Virus record (IMG/VR): IMGVR_UViG_3300030090_000244
Span: 1-23,039 of that record
DNA length: 23,039 nucleotides
Source of the DNA: a virus
Strand: one strand, 5' to 3'
In this document: piece by piece, positions 5,130 through 11,159 of the stretch
How the letters are laid out: the number at the start of each line of letters is the position of its first letter
Position numbering within the stretch: position 1 is the stretch's first letter
Notes under the pieces: generated by a model
Seen by the model: only the letters and a program-made list of their open reading frames with translations
What the model was told of the DNA's origin: nothing
Database searches by the model: none
Program-made: the position numbers and the translations under genes

Positions 5130-6086
5130 TTAATATAACAGGTCTGCGAGAGGATTAGTGGTGTCTTGTGCAACTTCTTCAACTGGCACACGTTGGTCTA
5201 TCAAATTACCATATTCTTCATGCAACTCACATCCGATATAATCTCTACCTAAATGCTTTGCAACCATAGCAGTAGTTCCTGATCCCATGAATGGATCAAG
5301 AATTATATCTCCCTTCTCACTCCCTGCCAGTATGCAAGGTGTAATTAAGTCAGGTGGAAAAACAGCGAAGTGACTTCCCTTGAATGGTTTATTTGTTACC
5401 GACCAAACATCACGTTTATTTTTCCTGTCATAAGACTTGGATAAACCACTATGAGGAGATAACCCACTGCCACTATTATGGTACTTACCCTTAGTGCGAT
5501 CTCTTGTCCCCCAATCTTGCTTAACTGGTTCTTTGATTGCTTCATTGTCATAATAATACTTTTTGTTTTTAGATAATAAAAATATGTACTCATGTGATTT
5601 AGTACATCTATCCCTTACCGATTCTGGCATTGGATTAGGTTTATGCCAGATAATATCCTGACGTAGATACCATCCGTCCGATCTCATTGCAAATGCAAAC
5701 ATCCAAGGGATGCCAATTAAATCTTTTTCTTTTAATCCATCTAATTTATTACCACGTTTATTACATTGAGTTGGTAGGTCTTGATTAGTTTTAGATACTG
5801 ATTGTTTAGGATATGATTGACCTTTTCCTGGTCTATAATTATAATAACTATCTCCTAAGTTAACCCATAGAGTACCATCATCAGTTAATACATTTCTAAC
5901 TTCTTTGAATACACTTACCAGTTGATCTATAAACTCTTCTGGTGTATTCTCTTGTCCTATTTGATTCTCCTCTCCTCCATAGTCTCTTAATCCGTAGTAT
6001 GGTGGCGAAGTCACACAAGTTCTTGCCTGTTCATCAAATTGTTTGAGAGTGTCTCTGCAATCTCCGTATAAAATTGTGTTTCTCAT
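5130..6086 (-). CDS. Beta-class DNA methyltransferase (TSPPY type)
   Basis: S-adenosylmethionine-dependent amino-methyltransferase (N4-cytosine or N6-adenine). The catalytic motif IV TSPPYYGL (26-33) precedes the AdoMet-binding motif I LDPFMGSGTT (263-272), the order that defines the beta class; GDSYY and a DIIWHKPNPMPES stretch are also typical of this family. TSPPY is common in N4-cytosine enzymes, DPPY in adenine enzymes, so cytosine is slightly favoured. At 318 residues it is a complete stand-alone enzyme with a variable target-recognition region between about 85 and 240. It overlaps the upstream dam-like gene by ATGA. Its likely role is phage DNA self-modification against host restriction, or part of a modification system with the nuclease two genes upstream. 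Confidence 0.92.
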   Translation of the reverse strand: MRNTILYGDCRDTLKQFDEQARTCVTSPPYYGLRDYGGEENQIGQENTPEEFIDQLVSVFKEVRNVLTDDGTLWVNLGDSYYNYRPGKGQSYPKQSVSKTNQDLPTQCNKRGNKLDGLKEKDLIGIPWMFAFAMRSDGWYLRQDIIWHKPNPMPESVRDRCTKSHEYIFLLSKNKKYYYDNEAIKEPVKQDWGTRDRTKGKYHNSGSGLSPHSGLSKSYDRKNKRDVWSVTNKPFKGSHFAVFPPDLITPCILAGSEKGDIILDPFMGSGTTAMVAKHLGRDYIGCELHEEYGNLIDQRVPVEEVAQDTTNPLADLLY

Positions 6087-6982
6087 TGTTTAATAATTAG
6101 AATTTCATGTGACTCTTTTTTATTATGCTCTACTCCTCTTTCTTTCTTATATTTACCTACTCTTGTCTCTCCTGCTTGATATGAGTAATGCCACTTAGGA
6201 TATACTAATTTAAAATCTTTATAGTATTCTCTAATAGTTTCGCAATCGTTGTATGAGAGTATAAATGTTCCTTTGTGACTATGTAATAAGTCTCTTAATA
6301 GTTCATGATTAAATCCTGTATGATGTACATCTATATTGCAATTAGGATACATACCTTTTAACATTTTATTATCTTTATCCTTCTCCAAATAATATGGTGG
6401 GTCAAGATATAGTAATTCATTGGGATTATTTGTTATTACATCTTCAAAAGATGCTTTCTCTATATGTAAACAATTATTCTTGTAACCCTTGATATAGTGG
6501 GTCATTCTGTCCCATTTAGTTTGACTCTGATATATCTTACTCATCCATCCTAAGTACATTGGACCGTATGATAAATTATGATTAAAGTAATAATATGCTG
6601 CTGCATCTATGTTACTTAATTGTATAGATTGTCTCTTATAATAGTCAGTATGCCAATCTTTTAACATGTCCTGAGTATAATCCCATTGCAATAATATCTC
6701 TTTGATTTCATTATACTTTTCTTTAGTTGGTTCTAACTCTTGTAATCTATTTGCCAACTCAATAGGATTGTCTAATAACACTTGCCAAAAATTAACAAGT
6801 GCATCAAATATATCATATCCATAGACAGGTATATTGAGTTCACTTGACCATCTAGACTCAAGACTACCTCCACCAACAAAGGGAGATATTATTTTACTAG
6901 GATATGGTAGTATTGGGAGATAATCAGTAATAATTTTATATGCCTTCGACTTTCCCCCTGCATAACGTATGGGTGTTTTCAT
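6083..6982 (-). CDS. dam: Dam-type (D12 class) N6-adenine DNA methyltransferase
   Basis: Transfers a methyl group from AdoMet to adenine in DNA. Motif I region IRYAGGKSK (5-13) and SPFVGGGSLE (33-42), and catalytic motif IV YLDPPYYLE (192-200), have the order and spacing of the D12/alpha class (T4 Dam, E. coli Dam). At 299 residues it is slightly longer than T4 Dam. The recognition site cannot be deduced; GATC is usual for the family but not certain. It is coupled by ATGA on both sides: upstream to the GIY-YIG-like gene and downstream to the TSPPY methyltransferase, so all three should be made together from the promoter at 7529-7558. Confidence 0.92.
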   Translation of the reverse strand: MKTPIRYAGGKSKAYKIITDYLPILPYPSKIISPFVGGGSLESRWSSELNIPVYGYDIFDALVNFWQVLLDNPIELANRLQELEPTKEKYNEIKEILLQWDYTQDMLKDWHTDYYKRQSIQLSNIDAAAYYYFNHNLSYGPMYLGWMSKIYQSQTKWDRMTHYIKGYKNNCLHIEKASFEDVITNNPNELLYLDPPYYLEKDKDNKMLKGMYPNCNIDVHHTGFNHELLRDLLHSHKGTFILSYNDCETIREYYKDFKLVYPKWHYSYQAGETRVGKYKKERGVEHNKKESHEILIIKQ

Positions 6983-7509
6983 CTTTGTGCTGTAGTTGTC
7001 ATAATTTTAGCATGTCCTTCTTGAATAAACTGATCCCAACTTCTACCTGACTCTTGATAGTTCCAATCAGGATATGAACCTGTAAATGCAACATACTCTT
7101 TAACACACTTATCTTCCATTTCTTTAAATGCACTTACCTTATCATGTGATACACCAAATAATCCTTTTACAGGTGCAGTTACTTGTTCAGATATAATCAT
7201 ATAAACTTCAACTATACTTCCCTTCTTAAGTGCATTATACATTAAAGTATTGATACCAAATGATCTTATAGAGGGTCGTCCAGTATTACCTGATACATAG
7301 AATGACATTGTTGACTTGATTCCATTCTTACTTACACTACCACCTATTTTCTTTATCTCTCCATCTACTACCAATAGATATACTCTACCTGCATCATCAG
7401 TTAATCTAGGATGATCTTCCCACTCAACTCTTAGATTTGATTTGTTTTTACTGGTATTCAATACTACTTGACCTACCTTGGATGCAGTTGATACTCGATT
7501 GATGTTCAT
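6979..7509 (-). CDS. Putative GIY-YIG-like endonuclease
   Basis: The ATG at 7509 (MNINRVSTASKVGQVVLNTS) is chosen because the in-frame ATG at 7566 would lie upstream of a terminator and promoter. The core GRVYLLVVDGEIKKIGGS (41-58) matches the GIY and YIG strands, followed by arginines 78 and 82 in GRPSIRSFG (77-85), a further strand EVYMIISE (101-108), and KEMEDKCVKEYVAFTG (129-144) with DWN (148-150), where the family's metal-binding glutamate normally sits. The tyrosine of YIG is replaced by Lys/Ile. Known members of this fold include homing, repair and restriction nucleases (Eco29kI type). It is the first gene of an operon with two methyltransferases, which fits a restriction-like or nicking role, but activity is not shown by the sequence. 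Confidence 0.55.
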   Translation of the reverse strand: MNINRVSTASKVGQVVLNTSKNKSNLRVEWEDHPRLTDDAGRVYLLVVDGEIKKIGGSVSKNGIKSTMSFYVSGNTGRPSIRSFGINTLMYNALKKGSIVEVYMIISEQVTAPVKGLFGVSHDKVSAFKEMEDKCVKEYVAFTGSYPDWNYQESGRSWDQFIQEGHAKIMTTTAQR

Positions 7510-7528
7510 TATATTAGTTGTATTACTA

Positions 7529-7558
7529 CCATTATACCATAAAAAAGACCCCTGTAAA
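7529..7558 (-). promoter_or_regulatory. Extended -10 promoter of the nuclease/methyltransferase operon
   Basis: TGGTATAAT (7539-7531) is an extended -10; 16 nt upstream lies TTTACA (7558-7553; 5 of 6 matches to TTGACA), which forms the loop of the terminator hairpin at 7541-7564. Predicted start near 7524, about 15 nt before the ATG at 7509, with no Shine-Dalgarno. Same architecture as 4867-4897. Confidence 0.7.
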
Positions 7559-7564
7559 GGGGTC
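7541..7564 (-). terminator. Rho-independent terminator after the twin-CX3C gene
   Basis: Minus-strand GACCCC (7564-7559), loop TTTACA, GGGGTC (7552-7547), then six Ts (7546-7541). It begins 7 nt after the stop of the small gene at 7572-7721 and should end transcripts arriving from the 2OG-oxygenase region. Confidence 0.88.
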
Positions 7565-7571
7565 AATTAAA

Positions 7572-7721
7572 TTACTGGAACATTTCGCTACATATTCGTT
7601 TACATTGACTTGGATGCGTGTTGTCTGTTGTACATTCGATTAAACACTCGAAGTACTCGTTTTGAAGATCATCCGTATCTGCACTCGTAAAAGTGTTATC
7701 ATTAAAATGATATGAGGTCAT
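7572..7721 (-). CDS. Twin-CX3C mini-protein (49 aa)
   Basis: Short frame from ATG 7721 to TAA at 7572-7574: MTSYHFNDNTFTSADTDDLQ, then NEYFECLIECTTDNTHPSQC and KRICSEMFQ. Cysteines 26, 30, 40 and 44 form CX3C-X9-CX3C, the pattern of two antiparallel helices joined by two disulfides (as in CHCH/small Tim-like folds) or of a small metal site. No close phage family is known to me. An in-frame ATG at 7748 would add nine residues (MHNILSINQ); neither start has a good Shine-Dalgarno. It is followed by a strong terminator, which supports a real gene end here. Confidence 0.65.
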   Translation of the reverse strand: MTSYHFNDNTFTSADTDDLQNEYFECLIECTTDNTHPSQCKRICSEMFQ

Positions 7722-7895
7722 TTGATTGATTGAAAGTATATTGTGCATAGGATGAGGGTAAATGTGTACTATTCCATTACAACTAAGTTAGGGAACATTG
7801 TTCTATCCTCCACATTCTACACTATTATTTAATATTATAATGTGTTTTGAAATGCTAATTGTTGCAAGAATTAATGCCTATTGTAGTTAGTAATA
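7722..7895 (-). other. Intergenic stretch with candidate promoter and leader peptide
   Basis: The 174 bp between the oxygenase stop and the twin-CX3C gene contain a TATAAT on the minus strand (7839-7834) without a good -35, then GTGGAGGA (a strong ribosome site, 7811-7807 core) 8 nt before a 9-codon frame MFPNLVVME (7798-7769). This could be a leader peptide controlling the small gene downstream. Nothing else recognisable is present. Confidence 0.35.
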
Positions 7896-8564
7896 CTATT
7901 CAATTTCTAAATCTATATTAAATGCTACACTTATTCTTTCCTCGTCAGTTGTATTCGGGCAAGTATTGTGCATTAACCATGATGGGAATAATATAATCTC
8001 TCCATCACAAGGAATAAACTCCATACTCTGAGGGCAAGTATTAGTATTCTCTGGAAAATTACATGATTGTATTATATTATTAGGATTCAAGAATTGAATA
8101 CCACCTTGATCTGGACTCACTCTCATATAATATACACCTGATACTTGATATCCAGGATGACAATGCCACTCATGATTCTTATCTTTACCTTGAATATTCA
8201 TCCATGAGTTTTTTATATTGATTCTCCATTTACGTCCATGTAATCTACTCCACATTGTAGATGTAACATAGTTAGTTGCTGTGTCTATGATTCTTTGTTT
8301 AAGATTGATTAGATTGTATTTACCAATTAAATCATCTTTGATAAGATACATTGAATCAGTTTGTTTTCTTGACTTTTGTTCTCTTGCTATTGGATGAATG
8401 TATGATACTTCAGCATAATCATTGTCTGCCTGTATCTTCATGAGTGCTGACTTTACTTCCTTTTGTATTGGGTGGTAATTGTCAGGTCTAGGTAGGTCTT
8501 TGTATATTAAAGTCGGGAATATTGGCATTGTACCCGAATATGCCTGTACATTTACTTCATTCAT
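7896..8564 (-). CDS. 2OG-Fe(II) oxygenase family protein
   Basis: Predicted non-haem iron, 2-oxoglutarate-dependent dioxygenase, 222 residues. The double-stranded beta-helix core is visible as WHCHPG (133-138), VSGVYYM (141-147), GGIQF (154-158), GEIILFPSWLMHN (188-200) and ERISVAFNI (209-217): candidate iron ligands His134 or His136 and His199, with Arg210 for 2-oxoglutarate. The first motif reads HXH rather than the usual HXD, as in the cyanophage-rich 2OG-FeII_Oxy_5-type group. Substrate unknown; roles in T4-like cyanophages are not established. Overlaps the upstream 66-residue gene as ATGA. Confidence 0.82.
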   Translation of the reverse strand: MNEVNVQAYSGTMPIFPTLIYKDLPRPDNYHPIQKEVKSALMKIQADNDYAEVSYIHPIAREQKSRKQTDSMYLIKDDLIGKYNLINLKQRIIDTATNYVTSTMWSRLHGRKWRINIKNSWMNIQGKDKNHEWHCHPGYQVSGVYYMRVSPDQGGIQFLNPNNIIQSCNFPENTNTCPQSMEFIPCDGEIILFPSWLMHNTCPNTTDEERISVAFNIDLEIE

Positions 8565-8761
8565 CTTTTAACTATCCAATCAGGGTCATTAGTTGGGTGT
8601 ACCCAAAATCCTATACCAGTAGTAGGATTTCTTACTGCCCACTTATCTAGTCGTTCTGTGATCCACATGTTTGGATCTCTCCTCATGTGATACTTGAACA
8701 GGTCTTTTGCTTTTCTTGATGCTGTTTCTCTTGGGTACACCCTAACTCTATGAGTATCCAT
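8561..8761 (-). CDS. Hypothetical basic protein (66 aa)
   Basis: ATG at 8761; the product MDTHRVRVYPRETASRKAKD continues with LFKYHMRRDPNMWITERLDK and a Trp-rich end. It is basic (many Arg/Lys), unlike most small neighbours, which would suit DNA or RNA contact, though no domain was recognised. No good Shine-Dalgarno is visible; it overlaps the end of the 45-residue gene by 14 nt, so it is probably translationally coupled to it. Confidence 0.7.
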   Translation of the reverse strand: MDTHRVRVYPRETASRKAKDLFKYHMRRDPNMWITERLDKWAVRNPTTGIGFWVHPTNDPDWIVKR

Positions 8762-8885
8762 GTATTACATCAGATATTGTATCGTCTTGAGTGCCAAGTA
8801 CAGAAGAGATCCAACTCTCCTCGTTCTCTTGTGATTGATCGTAGTTTTTGTCATAGTCCACCTCAAGGTAGTTTTTTTTCTTCAT
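8748..8885 (-). CDS. Hypothetical acidic mini-protein (45 aa), overlaps both neighbours
   Basis: Frame from ATG 8885 to TAG 8748-8750: MKKKNYLEVDYDKNYDQSQE, then an acidic stretch ending DDTISDVIHGYS. It overlaps the end of the upstream gene by 23 nt and the start of the downstream gene by 14 nt. A GGAGG ribosome site 9 nt upstream of its ATG makes it the best candidate for the otherwise empty 100-bp gap; a competing 29-codon basic frame (from 8853) has weaker support. Confidence 0.6.
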   Translation of the reverse strand: MKKKNYLEVDYDKNYDQSQENEESWISSVLGTQDDTISDVIHGYS

Positions 8886-9063
8886 AACCAAATCCTCCAT
8901 TTTGGAATTGACGTTCTTCCTCCACTTCTACTCTAAGTTTCCTTAAAGCAAGTTTGAGTTTATGCAGTTCCTCGCTATCATATAGCATAGGGTCTTGCTC
9001 ACTCTTTTTGAGTGCATGTTTTAAAAGTCTGATTTGACCTTTTGAACTGAAGAACTTTTTCAT
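8863..9063 (-). CDS. Hypothetical basic helical protein (66 aa)
   Basis: ATG at 9063 is joined to the upstream stop (TAATG). The sequence MKKFFSSKGQIRLLKHALKK and then the helix (LHKLKLALRKLRVEVEEERQ) is Lys/Arg/Glu-rich and almost surely a helical hairpin or coiled coil. Family not recognised. Its 3' end contains the ribosome site of the next gene. Confidence 0.7.
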   Translation of the reverse strand: MKKFFSSKGQIRLLKHALKKSEQDPMLYDSEELHKLKLALRKLRVEVEEERQFQNGGFGYEEKKLP

Positions 9064-9716
9064 TATAGTAAATCCATGTCTTTTCCTGGTCGATTAGTAG
9101 ACACCTCTTCTACTGGCACAGGTGCTATTGTGAAGTTTGCACTAAATGTAATGCGTGTATTAGTTCCCTTATATGGTGTAACTAAGTGTAGGTAATGTGA
9201 TGGGAACATTAAAACATCACCAGTTTTCACCTTTGGTATTGTTAGTTGCTCATCAGGTGTATTTAATACTTCATCAATACCTAATAATTTAATTGTTGAA
9301 TGTTCTCTGTTATAGAATCGGAAACCTACGTCATCATCATCTATATCATAGAAATAAACCATGCTGATATTGGTTCTCATGCTATCACTATGGTCATGTA
9401 CCTCTTGATAGTCTCCTATATCATATTTGTTTGCCCAACTATTGTCCATGATGATGTCAACATCACATTTTGTACCAACAACTTCAACAAATCTATCCAT
9501 AGTTGGTTTGAGATTCTTTAACCATGAGTGCCAAAGTTCCTTTGTATTATTCTCTCGTCCCCACGAGGATTTAACATTGCAACTCCAACCTCTAGGTTGT
9601 CCAAAGTTGTCATCATTATTTACGAAGTCACTAAACAATTCTCTGGTCTTTTGTTGATCTTCTATTGAAAGTTGATCGTGAAAGAACCATTTAGGACTAA
9701 ACACTTGTATTGTCAT
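9063..9716 (-). CDS. 2OG-Fe(II) oxygenase family protein
   Basis: Second predicted dioxygenase, 217 residues. Core features: DYQEVHDHSD (102-111) giving candidate ligands His107 and His109, VYFYD (120-124), GFRFYN (131-136), then GDVLMFPSHYLHLVTP (166-181) with His177, and TRITFSANF (187-195) with Arg188 as the 2-oxoglutarate anchor. Like the protein at 7896-8564, it has an HXH in place of HXD, but overall sequence is very different, so this is not a recent duplication. The substrate cannot be told; a soluble cytoplasmic enzyme is expected. Overlaps the downstream gene (TAATG) and the upstream gene (ATGA). Confidence 0.82.
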   Translation of the reverse strand: MTIQVFSPKWFFHDQLSIEDQQKTRELFSDFVNNDDNFGQPRGWSCNVKSSWGRENNTKELWHSWLKNLKPTMDRFVEVVGTKCDVDIIMDNSWANKYDIGDYQEVHDHSDSMRTNISMVYFYDIDDDDVGFRFYNREHSTIKLLGIDEVLNTPDEQLTIPKVKTGDVLMFPSHYLHLVTPYKGTNTRITFSANFTIAPVPVEEVSTNRPGKDMDLL

Positions 9717-9913
9717 GAATGTTTATAAAGGTCTTTTAAGTGTAATGCTTCACATATTAAATCTACATCTTTCATCTTCTTCTCATATTCGTTAAATGGT
9801 ATTGCACCATCACGAAAATACTGCTTTTGCAGTTGACAAACGTACATTATCAAAGAGTCCTTGACTATTAATTTTTGTTCGTGATTCAGTATAGCACTAT
9901 GAATTATGGTCAT
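9713..9913 (-). CDS. Hypothetical protein (66 aa)
   Basis: ATG at 9913 overlaps the upstream stop as ATGA. The product, MTIIHSAILNHEQKLIVKDS then LIMYVCQLQKQYFRDGAIPF, is predicted helical and ends LCEALHLKDLYKHS-like (exact end ICEALHLKDLYKHS). No family recognised. It is coupled to the oxygenase downstream. Confidence 0.7.
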   Translation of the reverse strand: MTIIHSAILNHEQKLIVKDSLIMYVCQLQKQYFRDGAIPFNEYEKKMKDVDLICEALHLKDLYKHS

Positions 9914-10101
9914 TTTCTTAATGTTTTGACGTATTCTACCATTGTATCACGAATTTCGATCAGTTCATCATAACATCCCTGATTATGTGCACATCCACGT
10001 AATTTAGGGTCTGGTTTTAATAGAGATTCTATAAAGAGATCAAGTCCTCTATTGTACTTGATCTCCTTAGATTCTTCTTTATCAATAGAGAGTCGATCCA
10101 T
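9910..10101 (-). CDS. Hypothetical protein (63 aa)
   Basis: ATG at 10101 is linked to the upstream TGA/TAA region by a 1-nt overlap. MDRLSIDKEESKEIKYNRGL is charged and helical, followed by KPDPKLRGCAHNQGCYDELI with two cysteines in GCAHNQGC (CX5C). Too small and divergent to assign. Confidence 0.7.
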   Translation of the reverse strand: MDRLSIDKEESKEIKYNRGLDLFIESLLKPDPKLRGCAHNQGCYDELIEIRDTMVEYVKTLRK

Positions 10102-10226
10102 CAGTATTGAGTTGTGTAATCTAAATCTATGTCAGCAAATGAAGCATCATCATAGTCTAGTTCTTCATCATCAAAAGTCTCTTTCTTCGTTGAGTCTTTT
10201 AATTCTTTTGTCTGTTTTTTTGTCAT
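10101..10226 (-). CDS. Hypothetical mini-protein with acidic tail (41 aa)
   Basis: The ATG at 10226 gives MTKKQTKELKDSTKKETFDD, then an acidic aromatic tail (LDYDDASFADIDLDYTTQY). Although the frame stays open upstream to 10313, that part is overprinted by the better-supported gene at 10171-10335, so the short version is preferred. Basic head and acidic tail suggest a disordered protein; function unknown. It touches the next gene at its stop. Confidence 0.55.
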   Translation of the reverse strand: MTKKQTKELKDSTKKETFDDEELDYDDASFADIDLDYTTQY

Positions 10227-10335
10227 AATTCGACTCAGATTGGAAACGATTTTTTGAACCTTTTTGACGTTTATCCCGAATTGATTTACCGAAAGAATAA
10301 CTTTCAGAACCATTGCGTCTAAATGTCTTACCCAT
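10171..10335 (-). CDS. Hypothetical very basic protein (54 aa)
   Basis: Frame from ATG 10335 to TGA 10171-10173: MGKTFRRNGSESYSFGKSIR, then DKRQKGSKNRFQSESNYDKK and TDKRIKRLNEERDF. It is extremely Lys/Arg/Ser-rich. The MGKTFRR-type start is of a kind I associate with short conserved proteins of T4-like cyanophages, but I cannot name a role. It overlaps the following gene by 56 nt in another frame. No Shine-Dalgarno is present; a candidate promoter lies about 30 nt upstream. Confidence 0.65.
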   Translation of the reverse strand: MGKTFRRNGSESYSFGKSIRDKRQKGSKNRFQSESNYDKKTDKRIKRLNEERDF

Positions 10336-10365
10336 GATAGATTAGTTTTTACTAAACATATTTGT

Positions 10366-10371
10366 ATTATA
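10366..10371 (-). promoter_or_regulatory. Possible -10 element upstream of the basic 54-residue gene
   Basis: ATATATAAT on the minus strand contains TATAAT (10371-10366), 31 nt before the ATG at 10335, in a short non-coding gap (10336-10391). No convincing -35 is seen. A small hairpin TTAGT/ACTAA follows in the leader. Low confidence because the gap is AT-rich. Confidence 0.35.
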
Positions 10372-10391
10372 TATTAGCATAACTTCCTCTT

Positions 10392-10637
10392 TTATTCAAG
10401 AGTTATGTGATCAAAATTGAGAAGTGTATCATCTGTTTCTTTTGTGTTGATGATGACATCCTCTTTTATTATAGGGTCTGATTTACCTACGACCAAATCT
10501 AGACTATCAAAGACATAACCCACACCATGCAAAAAATCCTCGACCTTCTCTACTACAATAGGTAGAGTGTCCGAGGAAAAATCTTTAGTTGTGACAGTCC
10601 CATCTTCGTCTGTGCATGCTAATTGAAACTCTGGCAT
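10392..10637 (-). CDS. Hypothetical acidic protein (81 aa)
   Basis: ATG at 10637. The product begins MPEFQLACTDEDGTVTTKDF and contains VEKVEDFLHGVGYVFDSLDL, ending FDHITLE. It has an alternating strand/helix pattern and strongly acidic composition. Family not recognised; comparable small proteins are frequent next to structural genes in T4-like cyanophages. It is headed by a sigma70-like promoter lying in the end of the preceding late gene, so it may be expressed early while its upstream neighbour is late. Confidence 0.75.
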   Translation of the reverse strand: MPEFQLACTDEDGTVTTKDFSSDTLPIVVEKVEDFLHGVGYVFDSLDLVVGKSDPIIKEDVIINTKETDDTLLNFDHITLE

Positions 10638-10659
10638 TTTATTGCTATGAAGTTCCTAT

Positions 10660-10687
10660 AGTATAGCAGATTTTTTATGGTTTGGCA
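10660..10687 (-). promoter_or_regulatory. Sigma70-like extended -10 promoter
   Basis: TTGCCA (10687-10682; 5 of 6 to TTGACA), 16 nt, then TATACT (10665-10660) with the extended TGC in front. It lies over the last codons and stop of the gene at 10675-11157. Predicted start near 10653, about 15 nt before ATG 10637. Belongs to the same extended -10 class as 4867-4897 and 7529-7558. Confidence 0.6.
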
Positions 10688-11157
10688 ATAGCGTCTTTTA
10701 CTGCTTTCACACCAAGATAGAATTTTCCTGACTTAGGAGAGTCTCCAAATCTTCCTGCTGCTATGTCGTCATATAAATCTGCTAGTTGCTGATCCATCCT
10801 TTTATATCTCTTTTGCCTTAATCTTATATACTCTCCTTGAGTATAAGTTCCTTTAATTACATCTAATTCTGCAACTGCGTCTGCCCAAGTGATACCTATA
10901 GTTGAGTTATCAGTAACAGTATTCCAAGATTTACCAGTAGCAGGGTCAATTCCTCTGTTCTCTGTCTTTACTTCATCAGGGATGCCATCGCCATTTGCGT
11001 CCATATCATAGAACTCAAATGCTGTTAAGAAATTAGATTCATTAATATCTTCTGCACTTAATAAATTAGTCCAATCGTACCTGGTTTTACTTTGTAGTAG
11101 AGATGCAACTGCATCTACTATATCAGGTTCTTTTAATGATTCTGAACTATATGACAT
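10675..11157 (-). CDS. Putative tail-fibre-associated protein with Ca-binding-like loop
   Basis: 160 residues, soluble. Residues 51-62 read DMDANGDGIPDE, an acidic loop typical of EF-hand/thrombospondin-3 calcium sites. The C-terminal part (YTQGEYIRLRQKRYKRMDQQ, LADLYDDIAAGRFG, then FYLGVKAVKDAIAKP) resembles the R..YP..QLD.L..DI..G pattern found in many phage tail or fibre assembly-type proteins. It is the gene after a fibre gene in a late transcript (late promoter at 11881-11888), which supports a structural or assembly role, but the family is not certain. Confidence 0.6.
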   Translation of the reverse strand: MSYSSESLKEPDIVDAVASLLQSKTRYDWTNLLSAEDINESNFLTAFEFYDMDANGDGIPDEVKTENRGIDPATGKSWNTVTDNSTIGITWADAVAELDVIKGTYTQGEYIRLRQKRYKRMDQQLADLYDDIAAGRFGDSPKSGKFYLGVKAVKDAIAKP

Positions 11158-11159
11158 AA

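Noticed and set aside
7510-7566. Longer N-terminus for the GIY-YIG-like protein
   Set aside because: These codons cover a terminator hairpin and the -10 of the promoter, so transcripts from that promoter would not contain them.
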